Assembly (NCBI RefSeq): GCF_000715075.1
Contig: NC_134082.1
Coordinates: 141,286,948-141,350,947 of the forward strand
Direction: 5' to 3'
Length of the DNA stretch: 64,000 bases
Source: Nicotiana tabacum
Taxonomy: Eukaryota > Streptophyta > Magnoliopsida > Solanales > Solanaceae
Part shown: piece by piece, positions 11,139 to 23,153 of the stretch
How positions within the stretch are numbered: the first letter of the stretch is position 1
How the letters are laid out: each line of letters begins with the position of its first letter
Notes under the pieces: model-generated
What the model was told of the DNA's origin: nothing
Database searches by the model: none
The model's input: only the letters and a program-made list of their open reading frames with translations
Program-made: the position numbers and the translations under genes

Positions 11139-11885
11139 TGTAGACATATAAAATTTATTGGGTCTAGTCCATACAAAATTTGGATTAATTCAATTGGGTT
11201 GAATAATTAATTTGGGCTTTACAAATTAAATAAGTCCATTTTATTATTTTCAGGCCCAAAGTCCATTTCATCTTAAGGCCCAGACTCATGCCATGTGACA
11301 TGGCATATCCAGTCAAACTCCAGGCTAATAGGGTGACGCCATGTGTTAAATGATGTGGCAATCCAAGTCAAAAAGCAAGAACCAACCACAAGTCGTCAAG
11401 TGGCTAAAATGACATGAGCCAATCAGAATCAAGCAAGAGAGTTCTTATGTAGCTTGATTGTCCATCCTCAACAACTATAACTAGAGGGGTCACATAACTC
11501 TCAAGGGGACATTCAGAGTTGGAGAAGAACACTCCGTAATTGGTGAAGGCATCCACAAACAGAGAGATCAATCATCAAGTGCTTAGTTCTTCGACAAATG
11601 AGTGATCAATGGAGTTCTTCCCGGAGATCAATCGGTAATAACAAAGTGCTGCTCGACGTTCTTGGCGATTAAATATATCACAAGGAGGTCTGCATCATCC
11701 TACATTCGAGAAAGACGCTTCTCAAGAGAATTGTACTCAATCCCTCGAATCACGTAGAATTTTAGAGAGGAGAATCAAGGGATATATAGAATTGTACTCA
11801 CAAATATTTATCAATAAAATCTCTCTTTCTATATATTATTTTTGTTACAGTTTATTTTTCGTCTTACGAAAATTTGTTGCGAACA
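11139..11885 (+). mobile_element. 3' LTR of Tat element A
   Basis: It begins TGTAGACATATAAAATTT after the polypurine tract. It ends at GCGAACA (11885) or, less likely, at TTGTTACA (11849); the other LTR needed to settle this is outside the window. A polyadenylation-type hexamer AATAAA is present in atcaataaaatctctc near 11815. Following bases belong to a different LTR fragment, suggesting that A inserted into it. Confidence 0.65.
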
Positions 11886-12798
11886 CCTGCGTCGCATGTA
11901 TGATTCGCGAGCGGGGTGATTGTTTATTTATATTTGACCGCGTCGCATGTATGATTCGCAAGCGGGGTAATAGATGCATCTATGGTTCGCGCCGCTCGAC
12001 CCTTGGTAGTGCACATTTTATATTTATGTTGGATCGGGCCGTACGACCTCAACATGATTTGAACATGCTTATATTGCTTGCCTGAGAATTATAAATGTTG
12101 ATACTTACCTTTCCTAGCCAGAGACAAAAAGATAAATATAATGAAAAGTAAATCTTTGGAAATCCTTTATTATTTGAGAAGTTGTTTACCTGCTTTCTGG
12201 CTTTATGAGTTTATTCTTGCTTTATGAAATCCATGATTTTCTCACATTTTTACTATATTATCTTTGGACCACTAGTAAGTGTCGAAGTCGACCTCTCGTT
12301 TCTACATCTTCGAGATTAGACGGGATACTCACTGGGTACACGTTGTTTTCGTACTCATACTACACTTGCTGTGCATTTTTGTTGCACAGGTTCACGTGTG
12401 GCTAGTGGTTTAGTGGCATAGTGGCATGGTTGATACGGAGACTTAGGTGAGCTGCATTATTCAAGACGACCCGCAGCCAACAGAGTCTCCTTCAGAGTAT
12501 TGTACTGTATTTTCATTTCTGTCCACTGTATATTCCGGAGAGTTACTGTGTTTTATTTCATTCCCTAGTAAATGCTCATGCACTCATGATGCCGGGTTCT
12601 GGGATGATTATGGGGTATCTTGTATTTACTTCTTAACATTATATTTAATTTGAAATGACTACCTTTTACTAGTAAAATTGAACGAAAAATCATAGTTTTC
12701 AAATTATTAAAATGAAATTTATTTAAGTATTTATGGTTGGCTTGCCTGACAGCAGTGTCCGGCGCCATCACGACCCTTAGTGGATTTCGGGTCGTGAC
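11886..12798 (+). mobile_element. truncated chromovirus-type LTR, 3' part
   Basis: It starts within an LTR: cgcatgtatgattcgcgagc is repeated twice, followed by ggatcgggccgtacgacctc. It ends in the family terminus ggcgccatcacgacc...gggtcgtgaca at 12798. The terminus matches those of the other TGTAACGACC-type LTRs in this window. The 5' part is missing, displaced by element A. Confidence 0.7.
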
Positions 12799-14003
12799 AC
12801 CTATAGGATATAAAATCAATTTAATTTTAACTCACACCTGTAAGCCTTGAATCAGTCTTATTAATTATCCTACTCGTTTCTTTAATAGCCTTTAACGCTG
12901 TGTTAATTAATATCACTAGAAAGCATGTCTATATGATAAAAGACTTCAAAATGTCTTCCCAGAATTGTGACTGCATATACGCACTTAGGCAAGCCTTAGG
13001 GCATTAAATAATTGTGAAACCAGTTCTGTTTATATGTGAAATTATTCAGGTTCAACAAGATGTAAAACCAGTAGGCAAACTGGTTAGGATCCTACCACTT
13101 CCCTAAAAAACAAACACTGCATGTTCTATTTTTGTGGTGTTCATCTAGATATCATGCTCTTAGGATTTCTGAACTTCTTTTGAAAATTTGTGCTTTAGAC
13201 GTGTTGTTTGATTGTCTATATACATGCGGAGGTAAACATGATCCTTCTAACTGTTTGTCCCGATTTGCTTGTCCGACATGTTATTTACTTGTCGCCTAGA
13301 TTTTTACCTTTTAAAAACCTTAAGTTGTCTAGAACTGTCCAGATTTAGTGGTCATAAATTCCTCCAGCACCATAAGGAAGGGACGAGTAGCAGCACACTT
13401 AGAGGTCGCTAATTAAACTCGCTTATAACCACTAATGGGAGGGTAATGGGTAGTAAAAGGATATAATGACTGCACGCTAATACCACGTGTAGCCCCTCAT
13501 TTGAGGAGTGATTATCGGGCATTGCATGGGTATGTTCCTGTAGGCTAATCAACTAGGACTTTCCTTTCCCAATTCCTATGTGTTTAAATTTTAACTTCCT
13601 TTTCTTTATACATGTTCAAGTTGTTCAAACCTCTCCCTTGCTTCCATTACCTGAATCATACATGTATTTAGAATGTCAAAACATGCCTTTATTAGCGAAT
13701 ATGTGTTGAGATTGTTTACTTGTTAAATGACTAATTTACATAGTTTAAGTTCGCTCGGGACCCACCGTTGTGGACTGTGAGAGGTGCCTAACACCTTCCC
13801 CTCAAGGTTTTTTGAGCCCTTACCCTAATCTCTGGTAATGCGAACTAGTTACATGAGTTAATCGCTCTAGATGCCCTAACGCACCATGATCCGTTAGGTG
13901 GCGACTCTTCAAGTACCCAATTCCCAAAAGGAAACGAGTTGTTCCCCCATGAATGTCGAAACCCGAACTTCCCCTCCATAAAAGGGAAAACGGGGGCGCG
14001 ACA
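12799..14003 (+). mobile_element. 3' fragment of an E-family LTR
   Basis: It matches the reverse complement of the left part of LTR E (46884-51407). Shared landmarks are cacgtgtagcccctcatttgag, the ggtgcctaacaccttcccct block and the terminus gggggcgcgaca at 14003. It is therefore the distal end of an LTR in + orientation, lacking its proximal ~3 kb. No coding sequence is seen. Confidence 0.72.
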
Positions 14004-16326
14004 AATACTTCCACTCACGATGCTCAACCACTCGGTACTATATATGGCCCATTCGGCCCAAGAAAGATCCATCCCGGAATATATATACATTACAGACTAT
14101 AAGTCACCCAGTACCGAGGAAACAGGCCAATCTAGCCTCATGGAGAAGATCAATCTCCATACCAATACTTCGGACAAGATCCATGTCTAGGGAAGATCCA
14201 TCCCTCAATATCATCAACTGCGCTTACTAGGGGTGTAAAGACTCCAGAGGGGCTTCTCTGAGCCCAAACGCTATATCAATGCCAGGGAAGGCATGATCAA
14301 TATCTCGTTGCGGCATGCAGCCCGATCCCATACTGTCAATCAATATCAGGCTCTCGGCCTCACTCAGTCAATACTCTCCAGTCTCATACACACTGGCTAA
14401 AAATGTCATGATACAAGCCCGAACAATGATATGATTTGTCAAATAGCAATAATCGAGACTGAGGCATGATATAATATGCATGAACATGACTGAGTATAGA
14501 ATATAAATGAAGCTAATGACATGACAACAAGAAACAACCTCTCGAGTCTCAACAGTGTTGGCGTGAAACCTTACCATGATAATTAGATTTGCAGCTTATT
14601 AACTTAATCACATAATTACGACACAGATATCAGTATAAAAGAGTCACTAAGCGGTGTCATGGAATGATCCAAGCCGCATTTCTCATGGTGCACGCTCACA
14701 CGCCCGTCACTTGGCATTGCATCACCTCAATAGTAATCATAGAACACACAGTTCGGAGTTTCGAACCCTCAGAACCAAGTTTGGAAGCGTTACTTACCTC
14801 AAGCCAAGCCAAACTCTAGCTCGTGATACCTTTTCCTCTCGGTTTGGCCTCCAAATGCCCTGAATCTTACCAAAATCAGAACCATAATATCAATATATGC
14901 TAAGGGAACAAAGACCACACGACAATAATCAAATTACATCACAAATCCCGAAAGTGGTCAAAACCCAACCCTCGGCCTCATGTCTCAGATTCTGATAAAA
15001 ATTACAAAACTAGAATCCTTACACTCTCACGAGTTCATACATATCAAATACTTCAAAATCCGACCACAAATGACCCCTCAAATCCTCAAATCAAAGTCTC
15101 AAATTTCATGCCCGAATTCCCCAATTTTAGGCTTTAGATTTCATAAATTTCATATTTAATTAGGTAGAAATCACAATAGGATCGAGTATTAAGTCCATAA
15201 ATCTTACCTCCAAGTGTTTCCCTTTGATTCCCTCTTAAATTCTTCTAAAAAAGCTCCAAAATCGCTCAAAAATGGTGGAAGTTAGACCCAAAATCGTGAA
15301 CAATAGCTATTTAAACATTCTGCCTAGGTGACCTATCCTTCTTCGAGAACGCGGTCAAAGCATCGTGTTCGCGAAGCACAAAATCTCATTGACCAAAATT
15401 CCTCTTACGCGAACGCGATCTCCAGTTCGCGAAAGCGAAGCTTCCACTTCCCAGACCATCGCGAATGCGACCTCCTTAACGTGAAGCACAAATGACCAGG
15501 ACCCCAGCTGCTCCCGTTTACTCTACGCGACGGGACCAACATTACGAACGCGAAGACAAATTGACTGCCTCACTTCTCATCCCTTCGCGAACGCGAGAGC
15601 CCTCTCGCGAATGTGAAGGCCAAAACTCTGCAACACCAACAGCAGAAAATCTGCAACTTCCCACAACAAGATTTGATCCGTTTAACCACTCGAAACTCAC
15701 CCGAGGCTCTCAGGACCTCAACCAAACATGCCAACATATCCTATAATATCATTCAAACTTGTTCCAACATTCGGAACATTCAAAGCAACATCAAAACATC
15801 AAATCGTCATCGGATTCAAGCCTAGGAATTCCAAAAACATCCAAATTCCGCTTTCGATCAAAAAGTCTATCATACCTCGTCCGAATGACCTGAAATTTTG
15901 CACACACATCACAAAATGACACAACGTACCTACTCCAACTTCCAGAATTTCATTTCGTCCCCTATATCAAAATCTCCCCTATCAACCGGAAAACACTAAA
16001 ATTCCAATTTCGCTAATTTAAGCCTAAACCTACTCTAGGCCTCCAAAACACATTCTGATCACGCTCCTAAGTCCCAAATCACCTCCCGAAGCTATTCGAA
16101 TCATAAGAACCAAATTCCAAGATCATTTACAGACAAGTCAACTTCCGGTTGACTTTTCCAACTAAAAGGCTAACTTAAGAGACTAAGTTTCTCATTTCTC
16201 TACAAAACTACTCTGAACCCAAACTAACCAACACGATGCCACATAATACAACTGAACAAGACATAAAGAAGCAGAAATGGGGGAAACAGAGCGGTAACTC
16301 ATGAAACGACCGGCCGGGTCGTTACA
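14004..16326 (-). mobile_element. chromovirus-type LTR fragment, minus orientation
   Basis: The right edge cgaccggccgggtcgttaca (16307-16326) is the reverse complement of the family start TGTAACGACCC. Reading leftwards, the LTR carries a CG-rich word island (15330-15620), a TATA-like TTTAAATAG on the minus strand near 15310, and the hairpin-rich distal part (gctcactaggggtgt region at 14220). The left edge is internal to the LTR, so the 3' terminus is missing. Confidence 0.75.
15330..15620 (-). repeat. U3 palindromic-word island (TCGCGAA / GCGAACGCG words)
   Basis: At least eight occurrences of overlapping palindromic words built on TCGCGA and CGAACGCG lie immediately upstream (minus strand) of the TATA-like box at about 15310. 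The flanking LTR is AT-rich by contrast. Confidence 0.7.
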
Positions 16327-17345
16327 ACAACATAAATAAAGGGAATTAAATTACCTCTGAAAAACTGATGACCAAAGATTATTTTCCAAGTATATCATTC
16401 AGCTATAAATTCCTACTCGATTTTTACATATTTTTCTTTTTCAAATAAGGCAAGTTTCATGAATATACAAAATTGAGATGATTTCGTATTCCTATTTATT
16501 AGGAGAAATAATTAAATGACTATTCTTAAATATTAGGCTAATAATTAAATAACTATTTTGTCTAATATATACAAAAAAAATAAAGTATAAAGTTCGAATG
16601 CACTTTTAGAAAATAATTATTTTTGTAGTCAAGAAACCCGCTTATATTCAACTTAATTTATTATCATTTTAAAAATTTAATAGATATCATAAATTATCTT
16701 GTTAAGGTAATTTCTGAGTTTATTATTGATTCGTGCTCAACATTCCAAATAATTATAATAGTTAATTTAAAAACTTGAAAGCTGAAGATACAATATAGAA
16801 TAATATTATTAATGGAATAGTCTTGTATATTTAAAGTATTTTAATATATAAAAAGGTTTCACCTAAATCAAAACACAAAGTTTACTCCGCTATTTTCGAA
16901 GAACGTCGTACGTCCTCTTTTTTTTTTTTTTTTTTTTTTAATTTAATTCTTGGTTATAATGCTACTATGTTAGCGCTGTCCAAAGTGGCAAACTTCTAAA
17001 TACCACCGAAGTGCCTCTTTCTTTAGTCTTTTTAATTCTTTCCTTTTCTTACCATTCATATATTATTTAACTGTAAGAATTTGTATATAAAGTAAAATAT
17101 TGGTTTTGAAGTTCTAATTAAATATTAAGGCTTTCTACGTATTCCTAATAAGGAAGGATGTAATATATAAAACCTAGTTGATTTTGTAATCCTAAATATT
17201 AGGAAAATAATTAAATGACTATTTATACATATTTGAAAAATAACTAAATTACTATTTTATCCAATGTAAATTTTATTTTTAAAGGGTAAAAAAGGCGAAC
17301 AATATTTCACTAAGGTTTTTCGTACTTTTAATATATATATATATA
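16327..17345. other. AT-rich non-coding segment
   Basis: No gene is seen. It holds a T-homopolymer run (about 16919-16939) and two copies of a motif attaaatgactatt (near 16512 and 17210) that recur near 22550, suggesting an old dispersed repeat. Confidence 0.45.
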
Positions 17346-17351
17346 CACACA

Positions 17352-17385
17352 CTAGTCTCTATGTATGTGCCTCGTACGTGTAACA
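17352..17385 (-). mobile_element. possible Helitron-like 3' terminus (degenerate)
   Basis: On the minus strand the sequence runs through a degraded CG-containing stem and then CATAGAGACTAGTG. This is close to the terminus at 22946-22980 (CATAGAAACTAGT after a hairpin). Sequence left of both sites is also partly similar, so this could be an internal part of a larger repeat rather than a true end. Confidence 0.35.
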
Positions 17386-17534
17386 GTAGGCGCACGTAAT
17401 AATTAACATAAATTTGTGAATATACTGATTAATAGGAAAGTGTTAATCTCACGCACCTTATGATACAAAAGATTGCTACTATTAGCTAATTCATTTTCTT
17501 ATCACTATACTTTTCTTAATTAAATGGATAAAAT

Positions 17535-17692
17535 GGACAAGGAAGACTTTCATGCACATAAGAAGACTTAATAGATTGAATCATGAAAATTTGCTTCGTG
17601 TTGTGTCTTAGCTTTTTACTATATGAAGGAGAAGAAATATTTGGTCTTTGAATATGCCAACAACTTTGACCTTGCAATTTATCTTGATACGT
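17535..17692 (+). pseudogene. receptor-like kinase gene fragment
   Basis: Two adjacent frames read as consecutive pieces of a plant receptor-like kinase catalytic domain. The first is DFHAH / RRLNRLNHENLLRVV (helix C to subdomain IV). After an internal stop and a frame change comes FYYMKEKKYLVFEYANNFDL (subdomain V hinge). The spacing is that of LRR-type receptor kinases, by family knowledge. The frame is broken near 17560 and again near 17610. It is short and isolated: the solo LTR at 17735 begins just downstream, and I see no further kinase sequence beyond 20902. It may be a decayed host gene or a fragment carried by a transposon. Confidence 0.6.
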
Positions 17693-17729
17693 TATCGCTT
17701 CGTAATATGTTATACTAATAGTTTGCAAA

Positions 17730-17734
17730 TTTTG
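17730..17734. repeat. target site duplication TTTTG, left
   Basis: The five bases directly before TGTAACGACC are identical to those at 20898-20902. Confidence 0.85.
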
Positions 17735-18734
17735 TGTAACGACCCGATCGGTCGTTTTGAATTTTTGTACTTTGATCGCCAGTTTCTGGGCATGACTTGC
17801 CCCGTGTAACGTATTATGACTGATGTAGATCGTTGGTTTTGGTTTCAGGAAAAATCAGAATGAATTTGAAGGAACAGTCTCAGTTGAAAGCTTTGAATTT
17901 GAAAGATTTGACTAAGAGTTGACTTATTTGTATATGAGCCCGGATCAGAAATTTTATGATTTGGATAGCTTCGTTGGGTGATTTATGATTTAGGAGCGCG
18001 ATCGGAATGTATTTTGGAAGTCCGTGGAAGGATTGGCTTGAATTGGCAAAGTTAATATTTTGGCGAATTCCGGTTGATAGGTGAGATTTTGATCCGAGGA
18101 TCGGAATGGAATTCCGAGAGTTGTTGTAGTTTCGTATGTCATTTTTTATTTGTATGCAAAATTTCTGGTCATTTGGACGTCGTTTGGTCGATTTTTTGAT
18201 CAAATTCGGATTTCAGAAGTTTTGGAATTCTTAGGCTTGAATCCGACGGTGATTTGATATTTTGATGTTATTTTGAGCATTCCGAAGGTTGGAACAAGTT
18301 TGAATTATGTTATGGGGTGTGTTGCCATGTTTGGTCGGGGTCCCATGAGGCTCGGATATATTTTGGAAGATTTTGCCGTTTTGAGCAAAAGCATGTAATG
18401 ATCCAAAGGTCCATTTTTAGTTCTAGAGATCGAAATTTGATTTTGATACTTCCGGAATTTTGATAATAAATTATAGGACTGATCTGAAAAGTTTGGTCTA
18501 ATTTCATCAAGTCGTGATTGGGTTTTTGACACGAAACATGAGTTAATTGTTTAACGAGCGAAATGGATATTGAACTGAGAAAATGAGCTCCGAATTTAGT
18601 TTCAACTGAAGAGCTATGTTCGTATTATTATTTGTGACTCATAGGAACAAAAATCATCGAATTCCGAGTTCGTATGATGGAGTTAGAGCTTTTTTAGTGA
18701 AAAGAAAAGCTGTTACAATTTTCTGGGCAGTTTC

Positions 18735-18905
18735 TGCATTTTCGCACGTGTGCACAGTAACCGCACCTGCGTGAACAGTATCCGTGTACAGTACCATATA
18801 CAGTAAACATGAACAGGATTCGTGAACAGTACCTGTGTACAGTACATATGAACAGTACCCCCATATACAATATCTCATGAACAGTAAAATGAGTGAACAG
18901 TAACC
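18735..18905 (+). repeat. U3 word island (GAACAGTA words)
   Basis: About ten copies of (t)gaacagta / tgtacagta occur in roughly 150 bases, at the position where sister LTRs carry CG palindromes. The word here is not CG-rich, which makes this LTR the exception in the set. Confidence 0.7.
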
Positions 18906-20105
18906 ACGGAAATTCTGGACAGAATGTTGAGATCCATTTTTACTAAATTAGAGCTCGGGGAGAGGCGATTTTCGGGAGATTTTCAGAGAAAACAACGGGG
19001 TAAGTGTTCTTAACTTAATTTTGGTTAGATTACTTGAATCTATTACTAGTTTTGGCATTTAATTGGTGATTTTAGTTGGGAAAATCTTGAAAATTCTCTT
19101 GGTTTAATTTGAAGATTTGAGGGTCGAGTTGATGTCGGATTTTAGTAAAATTGGTATGGTTGGATGAGGTTTCATATTCCGTAATTTTTGTCGGGTTCCG
19201 AGACGTGGGCCCCACGGGCGAATTTTGAGTGCAATTTCGAATTTTTAATGGAAAATGTAGAATTTCATGTGGAATTAATTCCTATAATTTTTATTAACTG
19301 AATCGAATTATTGTGGCTAGATTCGAGGCATTCAGAGGTCGATTTGAGAGACAAAAGCATCGCGAGCTAGAGGATTAGCCGGTTCGAGGTGAGTAATAAT
19401 TGTAAATGATGTCCTAAGGGTTTGAAACCCCGGATTTGCACATCGTAGTGCTATATTGAGGTGAGACACGCGCTGGATGATGAGCGCGAGGTCTTTTACT
19501 ACCGGGGATTGTTACTTGGTCCATCCCGATTGATGATTTTATGCATATTTGATTGAAACTTATTTGTTATCATCATGATTGGGGCTGATTGTCATACTTG
19601 GGCTTCGTGCCAATTATTTGAATCCTTCGGGAATTTTTATCACTATTTTCTCACTGTTTTGACTATATTTAAACTCAGTCCTGTTTATAATTATTGTTTT
19701 ACAAACTCAACCGCTTTTATGCAGATTTGAAAACTCAAATGATATTTCTAAATGGTATTTTGGGCTGAGACCTACTGTTTTACAAATGTCCGAGGGGATT
19801 ATGATGATTTCCGGACTGGGTGAGGCCGAGGGCCATATGTGAGGATATGCTGAGTGATATGAGGCCGAGGGCCTGAGATACTATTTATGCCACGAGGTGG
19901 CTTGAGTGCTGTGACGCCGAGTGATATGAGGCCGAGGGCCTGAGATACTTTATATGCCACGCGGTGGCTTGAGTGATGTGAGGATATGCTGAGTGATGAT
20001 GCCATGAGGTGGCTTGATATAGCGCTTGGGCCGTAAGGGGCCCCTCCGGAGTCTGCACACCCACAGTGAGCGCGGGTACCCATTGTTCTGAGTGATTGAT
20101 ACTAT

Positions 20106-20335
20106 GCCCGAGGGGCTGATATGAGTGATTGTGAGGTAGCCCGAGGGGCTAATACTATTCTGAGAGTGAGCCCGAGAGGATGTTACTGATCAGATATTGA
20201 GCCCGAGGGACTGTTACTGTTCTGATATTGAGCCCGAGGGGCTGGCACTGTTCTGATATTGAGCCCGAGGGGCTGGTTCTGTGATATTATGCCCGAGGGG
20301 CGGTTTATTGTACATGTTTTGCCCGAGGGGCTGTT
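20106..20335 (+). repeat. array of GCCC-GAG-GGGC mini-hairpins
   Basis: Units begin at 20106, 20139, 20170, 20201, 20232, 20263, 20291 and 20321 (steps 33, 31, 31, 31, 31, 28, 30). Each centres on gcccgaggggc, a perfect 4-bp stem with loop GAG, sometimes extended. Two units (20170, 20201) have a damaged right arm. Upstream, 19870-20020 carries gccacgaggtggc hairpins. Confidence 0.75.
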
Positions 20336-20897
20336 TACATTTCTATCATTTTTGTTACTCACTTGCAAACTACTTGCTTTACTTGTTGGAAAAAAAAAGG
20401 ATTTTCACTTGATTCTCACTGCTTTACTGTTTAAAGTGATTTTACTGCTTCAATATGGAATACCTTGTGTTTTTGCGTGATTTCTTGTCTTCAGTCTTTA
20501 TTTATTTTTATTACTCACTGAGTCAGAATATTCACATTACTCCCTGCACCTTGTGTGCAGATTCCGGTATGTTTTTGCTGATCGGAGGTAGAATCATCAG
20601 AGTTTAGCAAGGTAGCTGCCGGCGTTCGCAACACTGCTTTTCTCTCTCCTCATTTCATTAGTATGTATTTGTACACTCTAGGCTTTCAGTTGTATTTATA
20701 CCCTATTAGATACTCGTGACTTGTGACACCCCGGTTAGGGCTGTGTTGGGTTGTGCTTCCGTTAATTATATTATTAAATCATATTTAAACTATTTATTAA
20801 TGTTTAACTATTTTTGAAACGGCAATATGGGTTTATTGGCTGGCCTTGTCTTCACGAGAGGCGCCATCATGACCGGAGCGGGGTTTGGGTCGTGACA

Positions 20898-20902
20898 TTT
20901 TG
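20898..20902. repeat. target site duplication TTTTG, right
   Basis: It pairs with 17730-17734 and bounds the solo LTR. Confidence 0.85.
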
Positions 20903-22945
20903 CCCTTTCCTATAGTACACCAAGTATAAATATTTCGTAATACTTTGAATATTTGGTTTAATAAAAACTTATACATTGGTTGTTGGATGTAAAACTTTGG
21001 TTGTTTATTTTGGAGTAGTAGTTAAAGGTTAATGGCAGTAAATTGCATTTCACTATAATTAAACTCATAAATTTGTCAAAGTGCTTTTGGCTTATATATT
21101 CAACGCGCAAAACTTCTAATTTTATCAACAATTTTGTTCCCGTCATCTGACTAATATAAACAACAGACCTTCATTCATTTTTCTAAAGGTTAATTTCGTG
21201 AAAATCATAAACTTACCCACGAACGATGAAATTCTGGCAACAGAAAAGGAGTGGTATCCTTATACTAAACAGAAAGGAGGTTCAATCTACCGTCTTACCG
21301 TCGTATTGCTCATCATGTAATTGGATTAATGTATCTCCTATGATCATACGTTGAGTTGGTTTTATTCTAAATTATCTTTTTTTTTGGATCGTTAATATAA
21401 ACTTATATAATTAGTGATTGGAGAAGTACAATTAATTAGGGAAGTGGATTAATTTTGAAGACCATTGGATGTATGTGAACATAAATATGCATGGCTATTG
21501 ATTGTATATTTTTTTGTGTATATTTTACTCGCAGATCTTTAGAAGAGACAATTATTGGTTATTAGTTCTAAAAAAATTTAGTGTATGTAAATATAAACCT
21601 ACGTGACTACTGATTAAATTGAGTATATGTGAAAATAAACATGTGTCGCTACTGATTATATATATGTTGCTTTGTTTTTATGTGCAATACTATAGAAGAG
21701 ACGATTATTTGGTCAAAAGACAACACAAATTAATATGATAAAAACGTTTTTTGTTTGTAAAGATATAAGTTTTACATTTAATTTCTTTTTGGTCATACTC
21801 CTATGTTTGAATTCCATAAAATTTAACATCAGAAATTTTTTAACTATTACAATTTTATTTATCCATATATCATGGAATTGTATCTTGATGACATAAAATA
21901 TTCTTGGATGAACAAGCAACCGGGCAAGTTTATCCATCATGGAATTTTATTTTAAAGACAAAGTATCTTTTGAATAAGCAACCGAAATTTCCTAATCAAG
22001 TTTCAATCTTATCATAATAATAAATAGATCACTGGAAATCTGTATCTTTATCTGCATATAACCACAATGCAATACATTAATAACTAAGACTTAAAATAAT
22101 GTCTTACTTACGCAAAAAAAAAAAAAAAAAAAAATATCAGGATAAAGAGGACATGAATTGAAAGAAAGACATGAGTTTGGTTACATTATCTTGAATTACA
22201 GAAGACAGATAATTACAGTTTTTATCTTTCATCATAAAATACTGTATTTTATGGTAGCATGAAATTAAAATGTTTTACAATAAAAATAAAGAAAAAATAA
22301 ACCTGCATTAAGTTGACGGCAAATTTAGGGCATCTGAAGATAGTTGGAGTGCCATGAAGAGTATTACAATATATTGAATACTTCAAAAGCTGCTCTCGAA
22401 ATCAAATAAATACGTACAATTTGATAATGGACATTGATCTTTAGGTTAGAGTCCCTTACAAACTTGGCAATTGCGGGGTAGTGATTTACCAATTCAAAGT
22501 TTATAATTTTTTAAATTGATTTGAAATCCTAATTATTAGATAAAGTGTTAAAGATCACTATTTTATCCTATGTAGGGTATAAATCGGTTAATATTTTAAG
22601 GGTATAAAGATATTTACTATGCCTTTTTCAAATATAACACATACATTATGTAAGTCTCCAAGTCTAACAAATTACGTATAGTATTTGTTTATAATTAGGA
22701 ACATTTTCTTTTAAAATAAAATTATTCACGTGCCTTTCTAATCCAAGTAGGATCAGCTATGTAGGGTATGTATAGTTTAAAACGAAAAAGAATTTCATCA
22801 TTAGGTAATTTACAATTAGATCCTTAAATTATATAAATATTTAAGGGCAAAAAAGTCGATCAATATTTAAGTCGATCAATATTTCAGAGATATTTTAGTC
22901 GTTCAATATTTAGCATAAGTTATTCGTGCTTTTATAATAACTAGT
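20903..22945. other. AT-rich non-coding segment
   Basis: No recognisable gene is seen. It contains an A-homopolymer run of about 22 bases (22112-22133) and short repeats such as gtcgatcaatattt (22856 and 22874). Confidence 0.45.
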
Positions 22946-22985
22946 TTCTATGAACGTGCGTTGCACGTTAAAAGTTGCACATAAT
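22946..22985 (-). mobile_element. candidate Helitron 3' terminus with hairpin
   Basis: The plus strand reads actagtttctatgaacgtgc followed by gttgcacgt. On the minus strand this is a 6-bp stem (ACGTGC/GCACGT, loop AAC) placed nine bases before CTAGT. Confidence 0.5.
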
Positions 22986-23153
22986 AGTTTAAGGAATTAT
23001 TTTTATAAAGGAACATAATATTTAAGTAATGAGAGAATTACATACAATACAACAATAATTTAAATGCCAAAAAGATCATTACATTGGCATAAGACCTTAT
23101 TTTAAAATGATTGAATATTGTCATTTGAACCTGCAAAATGATCAATTTATAAT

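Larger units (their letters stand above)
1..11885 (+). mobile_element. Tat-lineage Ty3/gypsy LTR retrotransposon A, 5' end outside window, degenerate
   Basis: The order seen is gag, aspartic protease, spacer, reverse transcriptase, a first RNase H, a second RNase H-like domain, integrase, a long 3' non-coding tail, a polypurine tract and one LTR. A second RNase H downstream of the first is the established hallmark of the plant Tat lineage. The 5' LTR and primer site lie outside the window. Pol is one continuous frame from about 1757 to 6210 (~4.45 kb), interrupted by about 13 stop codons. No frameshift is needed until just before 6217. Catalytic residues of RT, the second RNase H and IN are also lost, so the copy cannot encode a working machinery. 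Lineage confidence is high; the exact 3' boundary is uncertain by about 35 bases. Confidence 0.88.
17735..20897 (+). mobile_element. solo LTR, TGTAACGACC family (chromovirus-type)
   Basis: It begins TGTAACGACCCGATCGGTCG, ends GGGTCGTGACA, and is flanked by exact TTTTG duplications. At 3163 bp with no internal domain, it is best read as an LTR left after recombination between the two LTRs of one element. Internal landmarks are the AACAGTA island, the ggccgagggcc and atgccacgaggtggc units, and an array of GCCCGAGGGGC hairpins. Confidence 0.9.

Noticed and set aside
14654..15919. Several frames of 60-84 codons in the LTR fragment
   Set aside because: They are antisense or out-of-frame readings of LTR sequence that recur in sister LTRs without conservation of the frame.
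20106..20335. Regularly spaced ~31-bp units looking like a CRISPR array
   Set aside because: Units and spacers both diverge gradually, the locus is inside a plant LTR, and there are no cas genes.
21210..21365. Possible gene fragment (text like EWYPYTKQKGGSIYRL on plus)
   Set aside because: No family could be named and the frame is short and unsupported on either side.
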